Assembly: GCF_022163125.1 (NCBI RefSeq) | Contig: NZ_CP091881.1 | Coordinates: 7,800,501 to 7,864,500 of the forward strand | Direction of reading: 5' to 3' | Origin: Paenibacillus sp. HWE-109 | GTDB taxonomy: Bacteria > Bacillota > Bacilli > Paenibacillales > NBRC-103111 | DNA length: 64,000 nucleotides | Shown: piece after piece, positions 17,471-25,744 of the stretch | Position numbering within the stretch: the stretch's first letter is position 1 | Layout of the letters: each line of letters starts with the position of its first letter | The notes under the pieces: generated by a model | Database searches by the model: none | What the model was told of the DNA's origin: nothing | Seen by the model: only the letters and a program-made list of their open reading frames with translations | Translations under genes and position numbers: made by a program

Positions 17471-18112
17471 TTAATCCTTGCTTTGAATGACGAGTAAAAG
17501 GCCGCTTTCGAGCTCGATAAGTCCCTGGGATTCAACCAGAATATTACTAATGCCCAGCGATTGACCGATTTGAAGCCGGGCTTGATGAAGGGGATATTGA
17601 AAGCCATGCAATGTGATGCCAGTCACTTCCAGACTGAGTGGAAGCAGGGATATGTGCGTATAGTTGCCCCGTGTAATGCGGGTGGATTGTTCAATGATTC
17701 TGATCTGGTTGTTGGCATCGATGATGGAACAGTCAATGTCTTGCTCCATGCCTTTGCGCAGGAGGTGCACATTGGCTAAGGAATGATCGAAGCGAGTGCC
17801 AATCGCGCCGAGCAAGGTGATCTGAGCAGGATGCTGATCCAGTGCCCAATTGAAAGCCATTTCGGTATCGGTTAAATCCTTGAAAACAGGATCACAGTCG
17901 ATGAAAGTTAGGCTTGAAGAGCGAATAAGGGCGAGCTCACGCTCTGTGACGGAGTCGAAATCTCCCATTGAGATATACGGAGTGTATCCGTGTTGAATTA
18001 AATACAAAGCGCCTCGATCCGAGCCGACCAGGATGTCACCGGCTTGGATCTCTCCCAAAGCCCACTCGCCCAGCGTGCCGCCTGTGACAATAATGATGCG
18101 TTTACCGTTCAT
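17471..18112 (-). CDS. thiN: Thiamine diphosphokinase
   Basis: A 213-residue enzyme that pyrophosphorylates thiamine with ATP to give thiamine diphosphate. Family motifs are V-G-S-D-R-G-A near residue 30, M-G-D-F-D-S-V near 50, the acidic D-K/L-T-D-T-E-M-A segment near 80, L-G-A-I-G-T-R-F-D-H-S-L-A-N near 98-112, and the C-terminal S-L-G-I-S-N beta element. Length matches YloS/ThiN. It stands alone here rather than in the rpe-thiN context of B. subtilis, and no TPP riboswitch is visible upstream. Confidence 0.9.
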   Translation of the reverse strand: MNGKRIIIVTGGTLGEWALGEIQAGDILVGSDRGALYLIQHGYTPYISMGDFDSVTERELALIRSSSLTFIDCDPVFKDLTDTEMAFNWALDQHPAQITLLGAIGTRFDHSLANVHLLRKGMEQDIDCSIIDANNQIRIIEQSTRITRGNYTHISLLPLSLEVTGITLHGFQYPLHQARLQIGQSLGISNILVESQGLIELESGLLLVIQSKD

Positions 18113-18163
18113 GCTTGTTCCTCCAACGATTCATTTCATCTCCTTAGTATACCATATGGGAAC

Positions 18164-18196
18164 AAAAAACCGAGCTGCATCCCTCGCAGCTCGGTT
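18164..18196 (-). terminator. Terminator of the 18203 gene
   Basis: A 10-bp perfect stem (ACCGAGCTGC with GCAGCTCGGT) followed, on the minus strand, by six Ts. Confidence 0.85.
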
Positions 18197-18202
18197 CTGT
18201 GC

Positions 18203-18436
18203 CTAAGTTCGTGTATCTACGCGTTTGCGCAGCGGATTAAGCTCCGTTTGATCATGATCAATTTCGGCTTCGTCCGCGAAGCCCTGCAATTCCCATGTTG
18301 TTCGGCCCAAGACAAGATCGGCTGGGAACTCGTCACCACGCTTCAACGTAACCTCTTGTCCAGCTTCATTGGCATAAATGCCATCGGTCTCAACCGTATC
18401 GCCTGTCATAGGATCCATCGTTTTGTCTTTCGACAT
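18203..18436 (-). CDS. Small acidic protein, YjzC-like
   Basis: A 77-residue hydrophilic acidic protein with no membrane helix or signal. The pattern G-x-Y/V, then L-x-x-G-E/D-x-F-P-A-D, then W-x-L resembles the short YjzC family of Bacillus, whose function is unknown. A very strong ribosome site (AAAGGAGG) and its own terminator support translation. The family call is tentative. Confidence 0.6.
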   Translation of the reverse strand: MSKDKTMDPMTGDTVETDGIYANEAGQEVTLKRGDEFPADLVLGRTTWELQGFADEAEIDHDQTELNPLRKRVDTRT

Positions 18437-18560
18437 ACCGTATTCCTCCTTTCCTGTTGCTTATCCATACCATTTCCAACGATGGAGGAAATTATGAGTA
18501 GAATCATGTAGAATGAGAAAGTCATCCACAGATTTGTCAGATAGAAAGGGAATGAATCGC

Positions 18561-19301
18561 ATGGCGTTATGGGGAACGATTGTCAATGCAATCGCTATTA
18601 TCATTGGGGGATTATTAGGCATGCTGCTGCCCCGCATTTCTGAAGGCATAAAAAGCACAGTGATGCAGGGCCTGGGGCTCGCAATCACTGTGCTGGGCAT
18701 AACAATGGCGTTAAAATCGAACCAAATTGTACTCGTCATTATGAGTGTGGTTATTGGTGGCATTATAGGAGAGTTGCTGCGAATTGAATACAGGCTGGGA
18801 CAACTGGGTGACTGGCTGCAGTCGATAATGCGTAAAGACGGTTCGGCAGCAGACGGTACAGGCAGTATCTCGGAAGGCTTCGTGACGTGTACTTTGATTT
18901 ATTGCATTGGTGCAATGGCGATTCTAGGACCACTTGACAGCGGGCTTCGCCACAATCATGATATTTTGTACACGAAATCCTTGCTCGACGGCTTCTTGTC
19001 CATTATCTTCGCCTCGACCCTTGGGGTCGGCGTGATCTTCTCGGCAGTGTCCGTATTCCTGATGCAAGGCGTCATTGCACTTGGGGCAACATTGATTGCC
19101 ATGGCATTCAGCCAAGCATCCTTGGATGTGATGATTGTCCAAATCACCGCTGTAGGCGGTATTCTGGTCATTGGCGTCGGGATCAACATCTTACAAATCA
19201 AGAAGATCAATGTGGCGAACATGCTCCCCGCGCTTGTAATCGCAGCCATAGCGGTTCCTTTGCAGGAACATTTTACCGGGTGGCTGAACCGATTTTTCTA
19301 A
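18561..19301 (+). CDS. DUF554 family membrane protein
   Basis: A 246-residue protein with about seven hydrophobic helices. The start M-A-L-W-G-T-I-V-N-A and the G-x-x-G-x-L-L-P segment are typical of DUF554 (YqgA/YdfK), as is the central E-G-F-V-T-C-T-L-I-Y-C-I-G-A-M-A-I-L-G segment. No transport substrate is established for the family. The ATG at 18561 is chosen because GAAAGGGA lies 9 nt upstream; in-frame starts 4 and 17 codons earlier lack spacing or family similarity. It overlaps the convergent response regulator by 4 bp. Confidence 0.88.
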   Translation: MALWGTIVNAIAIIIGGLLGMLLPRISEGIKSTVMQGLGLAITVLGITMALKSNQIVLVIMSVVIGGIIGELLRIEYRLGQLGDWLQSIMRKDGSAADGTGSISEGFVTCTLIYCIGAMAILGPLDSGLRHNHDILYTKSLLDGFLSIIFASTLGVGVIFSAVSVFLMQGVIALGATLIAMAFSQASLDVMIVQITAVGGILVIGVGINILQIKKINVANMLPALVIAAIAVPLQEHFTGWLNRFF

Positions 19302-19999
19302 ACGGCAGAGCCGTTGAATTTGTAGCCAACACCGCGAACCGTGATAATATAACGAGGCTCAGCCGGGTTGGATTCAATTTTTTTGCGTAGATTGCTGATA
19401 TGCACAATAAGCGTTCGTGGATCGCCCATACTGTCCAAGCTCCATATTAGTTCAAACAAATGTTCAATTTTGTAAACACGATTTGGTGTCTTAGCCATGA
19501 CAGACAACAGATCGAACTCTTTGGCAGATAGGGAAATGGTTTGACCATTTACCCGGACGATGTGGCTGACCAAATCGATTTCAAGGCCTGGGAATTTCAC
19601 CAGCTGCGGGTCATCTTTGTGTTGATCTCGAATGGAGTACCGACGTAAATGGGCTTTGACTCTCGCAACCAGTTGACTAGGACTGAAGGGCTTGGTCATG
19701 TAGTCATCGCCGCCCATGCTGAGTCCTAGAATAATATCGATGTCCTCGCTTTTGCACGAGATGAACAGGATCGGAGTATTGCTTGTTTTGCGCAGTTGGC
19801 GGCATACTTCAATACCATCTAGTCCTGGCAGCAGAATATCCAAAATAATTAGATCCGGCCTGTGTTCTTTCACGATCTCAAAGACATCTTGTCCATTATT
19901 GGTGCTTATCACTTTATATCCTTCTCTAGCTAAGTAGAGTTGAATGAGTTGGACAATTTCTTGCTCGTCATCAACGACTAAAATAGTTTCTCCTGCCAT
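19298..19999 (-). CDS. Orphan OmpR-family response regulator
   Basis: A 233-residue regulator with a receiver (Asp10-Asp11, phospho-acceptor Asp54 in I-I-L-D-I-L-L-P, Ser in the switch position, Lys in M-T-K-P-F) and a C-terminal winged helix ending R-G-V-G-Y-K-F. No kinase gene is adjacent, so its partner is unknown. It is monocistronic, facing a DUF554 gene, and followed upstream by a 320-bp AT-rich gap. Confidence 0.9.
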   Translation of the reverse strand: MAGETILVVDDEQEIVQLIQLYLAREGYKVISTNNGQDVFEIVKEHRPDLIILDILLPGLDGIEVCRQLRKTSNTPILFISCKSEDIDIILGLSMGGDDYMTKPFSPSQLVARVKAHLRRYSIRDQHKDDPQLVKFPGLEIDLVSHIVRVNGQTISLSAKEFDLLSVMAKTPNRVYKIEHLFELIWSLDSMGDPRTLIVHISNLRKKIESNPAEPRYIITVRGVGYKFNGSAV

Positions 20000-20320
20000 A
20001 CGATAAGTCCTCCTCAGTCACGGAACGGCTCAGTTGGGAAAATGGTGTTCCCATTCCCCCTGGTTACTTTTATTATAGAACGATTCTCCCAAAAATTTCT
20101 ATCCTTTTATTGTAAAAACGAGAGGTATGATACGGTTTTCGACTAATAATAGGTATTATGGCCTATATGAAAAACCTGATTATTTTTCTTTTTTTACATA
20201 AAAACCTATTTTTTTACTTTTTTTGACGAAAAATTTAGCTGATCTTTATGGAAAATTTATGTTCTCGTGCTAAGCTACCAGAGTCTCTATGTATAATCAT
20301 AAGAGGGGGCGACGAAAGTC
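20000..20320. other. AT-rich divergent intergenic region
   Basis: The region is strongly AT-rich with long T tracts around 20180-20225 and repeats of AAAAACCT. A TATAAT at 20292-20297 precedes the GGDEF gene, but no convincing -35 accompanies it. I see no gene or riboswitch core. Confidence 0.5.
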
Positions 20321-21241
20321 ATGAGTCATAAGGCTGATTTGGATCTTGCTGCACTTCCATGGTTTCAGAAAGATGCTTGTGTACGTCAATTCATCGAGCA
20401 AGCGTGGGACCTGTTTTGCACATTCGATGTTCATGGGAATTTGACTTATGCATCGAAGAGTTTTACGCAGGTGATCGGATTTATTCCTCAGGATTTTGGA
20501 CAAGTTGTGGATTTTATCGATTCGGAATACCGTATGGATTTATATAAAATGTTTATTAAAACCTTGCAATCCAGCAGCAGCAATAAGCTCGAATTCCGGG
20601 CCAAAAGTGCCAAGGAAACCGATATTTGGTTAGACTGCCAGGCGATTCCGATTAGGAACGAGACGGGTGAGTGGGTCGAAATTTCATTCGTACTTAATGA
20701 TATAACGCTCCGCAAGAAACAGGAGAGCCGACTTGTCGCGATGGCTTTCCACGATACGCTGACAGGCTTGCCTAATCGAAGGTTATTCAAAGATCATCTG
20801 CAGCAAATGATTGCCGAAGTGAAAAGGACGAATCGATCGTTTGCTCTTTTATATTTGGATATCGATGATTTTAAGGCTATTAATGATACGATGGGGCACG
20901 ATGTCGGGGATGCTTTCTTGCAGACGTTCGCTCAGCGAATTCAGGGATGTCTTCGTGAGGTCGATATGTTTGCCCGTATGGGAGGCGATGAGTTTACCAT
21001 TTTGCTGCCGGCTGTGGATTGCGAAGAGCATGTAGAAAGTGTAGCTCAGCGGATCGTTCAATGCGTGGATCAACCTTGGGAAGTTCTCGATCAGTATTTT
21101 AAAGCAACAGTGAGCATGGGGATAACTTTGTACCATAAGGGGATCACGGATTCAGCCAAAATGATGAAGGAAGTTGACATTGCGCTGTATCAAGTAAAAG
21201 GAAAAGGTCGCAATCACTATCAATTTTATCATAGCCCGTAA
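20321..21241 (+). CDS. PAS-GGDEF diguanylate cyclase
   Basis: A 306-residue soluble protein: a PAS sensor domain (about residues 20-130) followed by a GGDEF domain (about 138-300). The active-site signature G-G-D-E-F is intact at 221-225. The allosteric inhibition site R-x-x-D (212-215) sits exactly five residues before it, so product inhibition by c-di-GMP is expected. The enzyme makes c-di-GMP from two GTP. The ribosome site AGAGGGGGCG supports the start. It ends at a strong terminator. Confidence 0.94.
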   Translation: MSHKADLDLAALPWFQKDACVRQFIEQAWDLFCTFDVHGNLTYASKSFTQVIGFIPQDFGQVVDFIDSEYRMDLYKMFIKTLQSSSSNKLEFRAKSAKETDIWLDCQAIPIRNETGEWVEISFVLNDITLRKKQESRLVAMAFHDTLTGLPNRRLFKDHLQQMIAEVKRTNRSFALLYLDIDDFKAINDTMGHDVGDAFLQTFAQRIQGCLREVDMFARMGGDEFTILLPAVDCEEHVESVAQRIVQCVDQPWEVLDQYFKATVSMGITLYHKGITDSAKMMKEVDIALYQVKGKGRNHYQFYHSP

Positions 21242-21263
21242 TGGCTAATTGACGATCTCAAAG

Positions 21264-21308
21264 AACCGTTAAGCAGAGAGCTAATCGCTTGCTGCTAGCG
21301 GTTTTTTT
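21264..21308 (+). terminator. Terminator after the GGDEF gene
   Basis: The imperfect stem AACCGTTAAGCAG ... CTGCTAGCGGTT is followed by seven Ts. Confidence 0.8.
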
Positions 21309-21389
21309 GCGTTCACCAATATTTACTCCTAGCGCAATTCGTGACTTTCCATGATGATAGAAGGAGCGAAATAGGATAGGAAAAGAGGG

Positions 21390-23039
21390 ATGTGGATGAG
21401 AAAATCCAGAAAATCATGGCGCAAAGTCGTGGTTGCTCTGGCAACTGCGGGATTAGTAGCGATGGCTACGACGACTGAAGCTCCTGTGACACAGGCCCAG
21501 ACAAGTTCAGCTAAAGGCACCTTTGCTATGTCTTATCTTTACTTTGGGGCACCCAATTCGTATACGTCTCAGGTGGATAAAAGCGGTCAAACACTTGATG
21601 TCGTTTCGCCGAGCTATTTTCATATCCAAACAGACGGCAGTTTGCAAATCGATGATTCATTCCAAGCGACTTTCGTAACGGATATGCACCAAAGAGGGAA
21701 GCGGGTTGTTCCTTTTTTGAGCAATGATTTTGATCAGGTGCTTGGGGAGAAAGCCATTGTTAACCGCGAAACTTTGGTGAATCAAATTGTTCAATTCATC
21801 ACAACGAATCAACTGGATGGCATTAATATGGACATCGAGAATGTTGGAGCGGAATACCGGGATCAATATACAGATTTGGTTAAAATGCTGCGAGCAAAGC
21901 TCCCGAGTTCAGCTGAGGTTTCGGTGGCTGTAGCCGCGAATCCAACAGGCGCAACGACAAGCTGGATTGCTTTATATGATTACACGGCATTGGCTGCCGT
22001 TAGCGATTATTTGATGGTGATGGCGTATGATGAAAGCTATCCCGGCGATGCGACACCAGGTCCAGTAGCTAGCTTGCCCTTTGTCGAAAAATCCATTCAA
22101 TATGCGATTAAGATGGCCCCTGCCGATAAAATTGTGCTGGGTCTGCCATTCTACGGAAGGTACTGGAATCAAGATCCCGCAGCTAATGGCGCGGGTATTT
22201 CCTCACAAATGATAAAGAATCTCTTGGACACATATAAAGGAACTGTGCGATATGATGCAGCAAGCCAATCGCCTGTGGCTACATTCTCAATCTCCTCGAC
22301 AGACGCAGCAATCAGCGCGTATGGCAATAAGCTGGGCCCTGGCGATTACACGGTATGGTATGAGAACGAACAGTCCTTGAAGGAGAAGCTCAAGCTGGTT
22401 AGCAAATACCATCTCAAGGGGACAGGCAGCTGGAGTCTGAATCAGGAAACTTCCGATACGTGGGATTATTATAGCCTTTGGTCAGATGGATTTTACTTCA
22501 CCGACGTGCAGAAGCATTGGGCAAAAGCGGATGTGCTTGCCGCGGCGAACCTTGGTTGGATGCTCGGCGTAGCCGCCGACCGGTTCGCGCCGGACGCGGC
22601 GCTCACGCGGGCTGAAGCGGCGACGATTATCGTACGCGCGCTGGGTTTAACGGGCGAGGCGGCTGCAGGCAGCGCCTCGTTCCGTGATGTGCCTGCCACC
22701 CACTGGGCGTGGCAGTCGATCCGGCTTGCGAAGCTGAGTGGGCTGATCCAAGGGATCAGCGACGATCGCTTTGCGCCGGATCAGATCATAACGCGGGAGC
22801 AGATGAGTGTGCTGCTCTCCCGCGCTTTGGGCTTGACCTCGCAGGCCGGTGGCGGCGCCGCTGCGCAGGTGTTCGCTGACGTGCCGGCTGGCAGCTGGTC
22901 GGCGGGGGCCATTGCTGCGATGAGCAGCAATGGCCTTGTCGACGGCTACGCGAACGGCACGTTCCGCCCGAGCGCGTCGCTGACGCGCGGGGAGATGGCG
23001 GCGCTGCTCAGCCGCGCCCAACCGCTGCTCGCGAAATGA
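21390..23039 (+). CDS. SLH-anchored glycoside hydrolase family 18 protein
   Basis: A 549-residue exported enzyme. A signal peptide (about residues 1-36) leads to a GH18 barrel (about 42-360) with the catalytic signature D-G-I-N-M-D-I-E, in which Glu150 is the proton donor. The later G-L-P-F-Y-G-R-Y-W segment resembles YaaH/YdhD-type spore or wall N-acetylglucosaminidases. Three SLH repeats (about 368-549) then anchor it to the cell wall. An ATG at 21396 is better spaced from GAGGG than 21390. The SLH part (from about 22,530) is much richer in GC than the GH18 part, suggesting a different origin or recombination. It probably trims peptidoglycan or chitin-like polymers. Confidence 0.9.
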   Translation: MWMRKSRKSWRKVVVALATAGLVAMATTTEAPVTQAQTSSAKGTFAMSYLYFGAPNSYTSQVDKSGQTLDVVSPSYFHIQTDGSLQIDDSFQATFVTDMHQRGKRVVPFLSNDFDQVLGEKAIVNRETLVNQIVQFITTNQLDGINMDIENVGAEYRDQYTDLVKMLRAKLPSSAEVSVAVAANPTGATTSWIALYDYTALAAVSDYLMVMAYDESYPGDATPGPVASLPFVEKSIQYAIKMAPADKIVLGLPFYGRYWNQDPAANGAGISSQMIKNLLDTYKGTVRYDAASQSPVATFSISSTDAAISAYGNKLGPGDYTVWYENEQSLKEKLKLVSKYHLKGTGSWSLNQETSDTWDYYSLWSDGFYFTDVQKHWAKADVLAAANLGWMLGVAADRFAPDAALTRAEAATIIVRALGLTGEAAAGSASFRDVPATHWAWQSIRLAKLSGLIQGISDDRFAPDQIITREQMSVLLSRALGLTSQAGGGAAAQVFADVPAGSWSAGAIAAMSSNGLVDGYANGTFRPSASLTRGEMAALLSRAQPLLAK

Positions 23040-23041
23040 GC

Positions 23042-23090
23042 GAAGCCTTCAATCCCACACACGGCTGTGCGGGGATTGAAGGCTTTTTCG
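23042..23090 (+). terminator. Terminator after the GH18-SLH gene
   Basis: The stem GCCTTCAATCCC ... GGGATTGAAGGC is followed by five Ts on the plus strand. Confidence 0.85.
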
Positions 23091-23121
23091 CGCTTGCTGC
23101 GGCTGTCGCGTGTCGATACCA

Positions 23122-23535
23122 TCAATCGTTGTCTGTTTTGACGAAGGTGGTCTGTTCCTTCGGACCTGGTTTGTCGGTGACGAATTGGCGGATGTTTTTG
23201 ATGCGGGTTTCTGCGCTGGTGATGCGGTTGCTGCCGATCTGGAACAGGGAGGTTGAAGAAATCCCCAGAATGCGGATGCCCCCGACACGAATGAAGGAGC
23301 CTAAGTTATCCACACACATTGTGAATGGCTCTGGCGGCTGCGGGATCGGGAAGGGTCTTTGATAAAAAGGGTAAGCCGCGAAGCTGCCTTCATTCCCATT
23401 GAAATAAGGGATTTCGCGCTGCACGGCAAAAACCCGGCTTTGGAGCAGCGTGTTGATATTATCTCCGACATGCAGTGTGCTGCTAGAGGATATGCCGTAG
23501 ATATCCATCCAGCCAACGATGGATAGTCTAACCAT
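23122..23535 (-). CDS. gerPE: Spore germination protein GerPE
   Basis: A 137-residue protein that is last in the gerP operon. The duplicated G-I-S-S-[ST]-S/T-[LT] and L-H-V-G-D-N / F-Q-I-G-S-N elements are typical of GerPE. The gerP products sit in the inner spore coat and help germinants pass through it. Length is close to the 128 aa of B. subtilis. It is separated by 2 bp from gerPD. Confidence 0.9.
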   Translation of the reverse strand: MVRLSIVGWMDIYGISSSSTLHVGDNINTLLQSRVFAVQREIPYFNGNEGSFAAYPFYQRPFPIPQPPEPFTMCVDNLGSFIRVGGIRILGISSTSLFQIGSNRITSAETRIKNIRQFVTDKPGPKEQTTFVKTDND

Positions 23536-23537
23536 GG

Positions 23538-23720
23538 TTAGCTCTCCGCTGGAAGCGGGACGAAGGGGGAGATAATGATGGATTCCGGTGGTGTGTCGAA
23601 CATAGAGGACAAGGAAATGACCTCGGTATCGCCAATCAGAAAGATCGATGAACTGGATACCCCAATGATGCGTACATCGCCCACGAAAAGCTGTTTGTTT
23701 TCGACATTCAAATTCAGCAT
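23538..23720 (-). CDS. gerPD: Spore germination protein GerPD
   Basis: A 60-residue protein with V-G-D-V-R-I-I-G-V-S-S-S-S and F-L-I-G-D-T-E elements, matching GerPD in size and pattern. It is the fourth gene of the gerP operon, with 4-bp and 2-bp gaps on either side, and is expected in the spore coat. Confidence 0.9.
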   Translation of the reverse strand: MLNLNVENKQLFVGDVRIIGVSSSSIFLIGDTEVISLSSMFDTPPESIIISPFVPLPAES

Positions 23721-23724
23721 AAGC

Positions 23725-24465
23725 TTAACCCTCTTTCCTCGGTAAACTGGATATGTAGCTCTCTATGGCACTGACTATGTCTTGTTTGGTGCGGTCGATG
23801 ATGCTGGTCGTAACAGCCTCCATAGGTTCACTGAATCCCACGCCGCGGTATTGGTTGATATAGTGCTGGACTCGAGTGTCCAGTTGTTTGCGAATATCTT
23901 CGATAATGAGGTTTTTGTAATCTTCATCCAGCACATAGCGATACTTATTTTCCAAGTTGTTCATATCGGCCTGAACCCCATGCTGCAAGTATTGTTCAAG
24001 TCCGCTCGATATTTCCCGCTGCATGCCATAAGCATCCTCTTGCGGAGTTGCCTGTCTGTGTCCCCGATTTCCTCCTTTATCCGCTCCTTGGCCTTGCCCC
24101 TGCATCGGTCCTATACCCGGCCCCGGCCCCTGTCCCTGCATATAGCCAGAGCCAAAGGCATTCTGGTCGGAAGTCATGCCATCGCTTTTCCCCATCTGAG
24201 AACCATTGACGGTGAAGTCATCGATATTGTCCAGCGCGCTTGGACTGATGCCGATGGTGAGGGTGCCGTCTAATTTTTCTACTTTAAGCTGATCGAAATT
24301 ATATTCGATTTTATCGATGTGGACACGTTTTTGATCTTTCAGGGCAGTGAGATCGTCTTGCAGTTTTTTGACATTTTGTTCGAGCTTATCTATGCGTTGT
24401 TTCTGCATTTCAATATAGGCGGAGAGCTGCTGGGCCCATTGCTGCCACGTAATAGAGTTATGCAT
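23725..24465 (-). CDS. gerPC: Spore germination protein GerPC
   Basis: A 246-residue protein with an N-terminal coiled coil (about residues 15-50) and then the conserved H-I-D-K-I-E-Y-N-F-D-Q-L-K-V-E-L-like segment. A Gly/Gln/Pro/Met-rich insertion (about 95-140) precedes the C-terminal alpha-helical domain (about 150-246). GerPC is required for coat permeability to germinants. It is longer than the B. subtilis protein (about 205 aa), mainly because of the low-complexity insertion. Confidence 0.9.
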   Translation of the reverse strand: MHNSITWQQWAQQLSAYIEMQKQRIDKLEQNVKKLQDDLTALKDQKRVHIDKIEYNFDQLKVEKLDGTLTIGISPSALDNIDDFTVNGSQMGKSDGMTSDQNAFGSGYMQGQGPGPGIGPMQGQGQGADKGGNRGHRQATPQEDAYGMQREISSGLEQYLQHGVQADMNNLENKYRYVLDEDYKNLIIEDIRKQLDTRVQHYINQYRGVGFSEPMEAVTTSIIDRTKQDIVSAIESYISSLPRKEG

Positions 24466-24516
24466 GTATGAAAGGCACCTCCTTCCTAAATCCTGCGGGT
24501 CCTAGATTCTTGGGGA

Positions 24517-24726
24517 TCAAGTTGGGGCTGGCAAGGGGACGAGAGACACGGGATTCGTAGGGGATGCGCCCAGTTCTGGTGTTGGTTCAACATAACCGCC
24601 TGTGTTATATAAATTGGACAAGGAACGGATCGATCCAGCCGTACCAATCTGCAACACCGAGGAATTGGACACAGAGCTCACCTTTAAATGTTGAATCATG
24701 ATGGTTTGATGAATGCACCAGTTCAT
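24517..24726 (-). CDS. gerPB: Spore germination protein GerPB
   Basis: A 69-residue coat-associated protein. After M-N-W-C-I-H-Q-T-I it carries S-V-L-Q-I-G-T-A-G-S-I-R-S-L-S-N-L-Y-N-T-G-G-Y, nearly identical in pattern to GerPB. The ATG at 24726 is preferred to an upstream GTG (24744) because AGGTG lies 10 nt before it and the family begins M-N-x-x-I-x-Q-T-I. Confidence 0.9.
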   Translation of the reverse strand: MNWCIHQTIMIQHLKVSSVSNSSVLQIGTAGSIRSLSNLYNTGGYVEPTPELGASPTNPVSLVPLPAPT

Positions 24727-24802
24727 AGAAAATGAACACCTCACTCGATTGGGAATTAGTAGTTAACCGCCGACCTGAGCCGATGCGTCATACAAGCGTG
24801 CA

Positions 24803-25027
24803 CTAGATGACAATGCCGCTGGCGTTGGCATCGATAAAGTCGGAATCGTTCGTTATGGTGTTGCTATATGCATTATAGATGCGTGGGAAGTCACCGGTAT
24901 TAAATGAGCCTGCTCCTGCAAATGTTTTGGAGGAACTGGTGGGTGCAATGATGAAGGAATCGCCGAAGTGGACGACAGAGCTCGGTCCCACACTAATAAT
25001 TTTGACATTCCCAACGATAGATGGCAT
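24803..25027 (-). CDS. gerPA: Spore germination protein GerPA
   Basis: A 74-residue protein starting M-P-S-I-V-G-N-V-K-I, with V-V-H-F-G-D-S-F and S-S-S-K-T-F-A-G-A-G-S-F-N-T-G-D-F. The GerPA/GerPF families are homologous; first position in the operon favours GerPA. The start at 25027 follows GGGAG by 8 nt. No gerPF follows gerPE here, and a possible substitute lies at 56683-56910. Confidence 0.88.
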   Translation of the reverse strand: MPSIVGNVKIISVGPSSVVHFGDSFIIAPTSSSKTFAGAGSFNTGDFPRIYNAYSNTITNDSDFIDANASGIVI

Positions 25028-25063
25028 AGTCGATCTCCCTCGCTTCAGGCTTATCACTCTTTA

Positions 25064-25093
25064 AAGTATATGAGGGTATTCGCCTAGAGGTGC
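25064..25093 (-). promoter_or_regulatory. SigmaK-like promoter of gerP
   Basis: On the minus strand, CACC (plus 25089-25092), a 16-bp spacer and CATATACTT (plus 25064-25072) match the SigmaK pattern AC ... CATANNNTA except for the last base. The gerP operon of B. subtilis is transcribed by SigmaK. Confidence 0.65.
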
Positions 25094-25163
25094 CCTGATT
25101 TTCCTTAGGGTGTCATTTCCAGACATAGGCACATATACTGCAAGAGAAAACGAGGTGATGGGC

Positions 25164-25622
25164 TTGAGCGGGTTTAATCGCCATCCTTGGCTGAAGTGGG
25201 AACAGGTCGAAAAGTTCCTTGGACAAAAGCTGCCTTTCGGTGAAAATGGGCAGACCTTTCTAGATAATATGACGTGGGTTGAGGGATATGTACAGGACAT
25301 GCTGAAAAAAGCGATGCCAGGCGCAGAAGCGAGCCTTTCCTCGCATCATCCGGCGGGTACGGAAATCTTTGAGACGCATGAGCACGTCATTATTAAGGTG
25401 AAAATTGCCAAAGAGGAAGATCCAAGAGCGCTTCAGGTGTTCGTCAAATCGAATCAAATCAAGCTGACGGGCTTTCTAAGCGACAAAAGTCGAATTCTTA
25501 AACTTCCCACTCTTGTGCTTCCAAGAACGGCCAGGGTGAGCTACAAACAGCGTCTGCTGCAGATTAAGGTGCGTAAGCGAGGTTTGAAAGAAAGTTATGT
25601 TGAAGCGTATATTAGATATTAG
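25164..25622 (+). CDS. Hsp20/alpha-crystallin-like protein, possibly spore-related (GerT/CotM-like)
   Basis: About 152 residues. An N-terminal W-L-K-W-E-Q-V-E-K-F region of ~60 residues precedes an alpha-crystallin-like beta domain (about 75-150; I-F-E-T-H-E-H-V-I-I-K-V-K-I, then L-P-R-T-A-R-V-S). It lies divergent from gerPA, and the gap carries CATATACT on both strands, so late sporulation expression is plausible. Small heat-shock-like spore proteins such as GerT and CotM have this fold. A TTG at 25164 is 6 nt from GAGGTG; an ATG at 25158 is too close to it. Confidence 0.65.
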   Translation: MSGFNRHPWLKWEQVEKFLGQKLPFGENGQTFLDNMTWVEGYVQDMLKKAMPGAEASLSSHHPAGTEIFETHEHVIIKVKIAKEEDPRALQVFVKSNQIKLTGFLSDKSRILKLPTLVLPRTARVSYKQRLLQIKVRKRGLKESYVEAYIRY

Positions 25623-25663
25623 AAAAAGCAGTTCGTTCCTCATCAGAGGGCGGGCTGCTTTTG
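25623..25663 (+). terminator. Probable terminator
   Basis: The inverted repeat AAAAGCAG ... CTGCTTTT lies directly after the stop codon, with a short T run. Confidence 0.6.
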
Positions 25664-25744
25664 TTATATCGGTTTCACCAAGGAGGGATCTTGCGATTGT
25701 TTTTTGTGTTTTCATTGGATTAATCCAATGAAGTAGAAACACTA

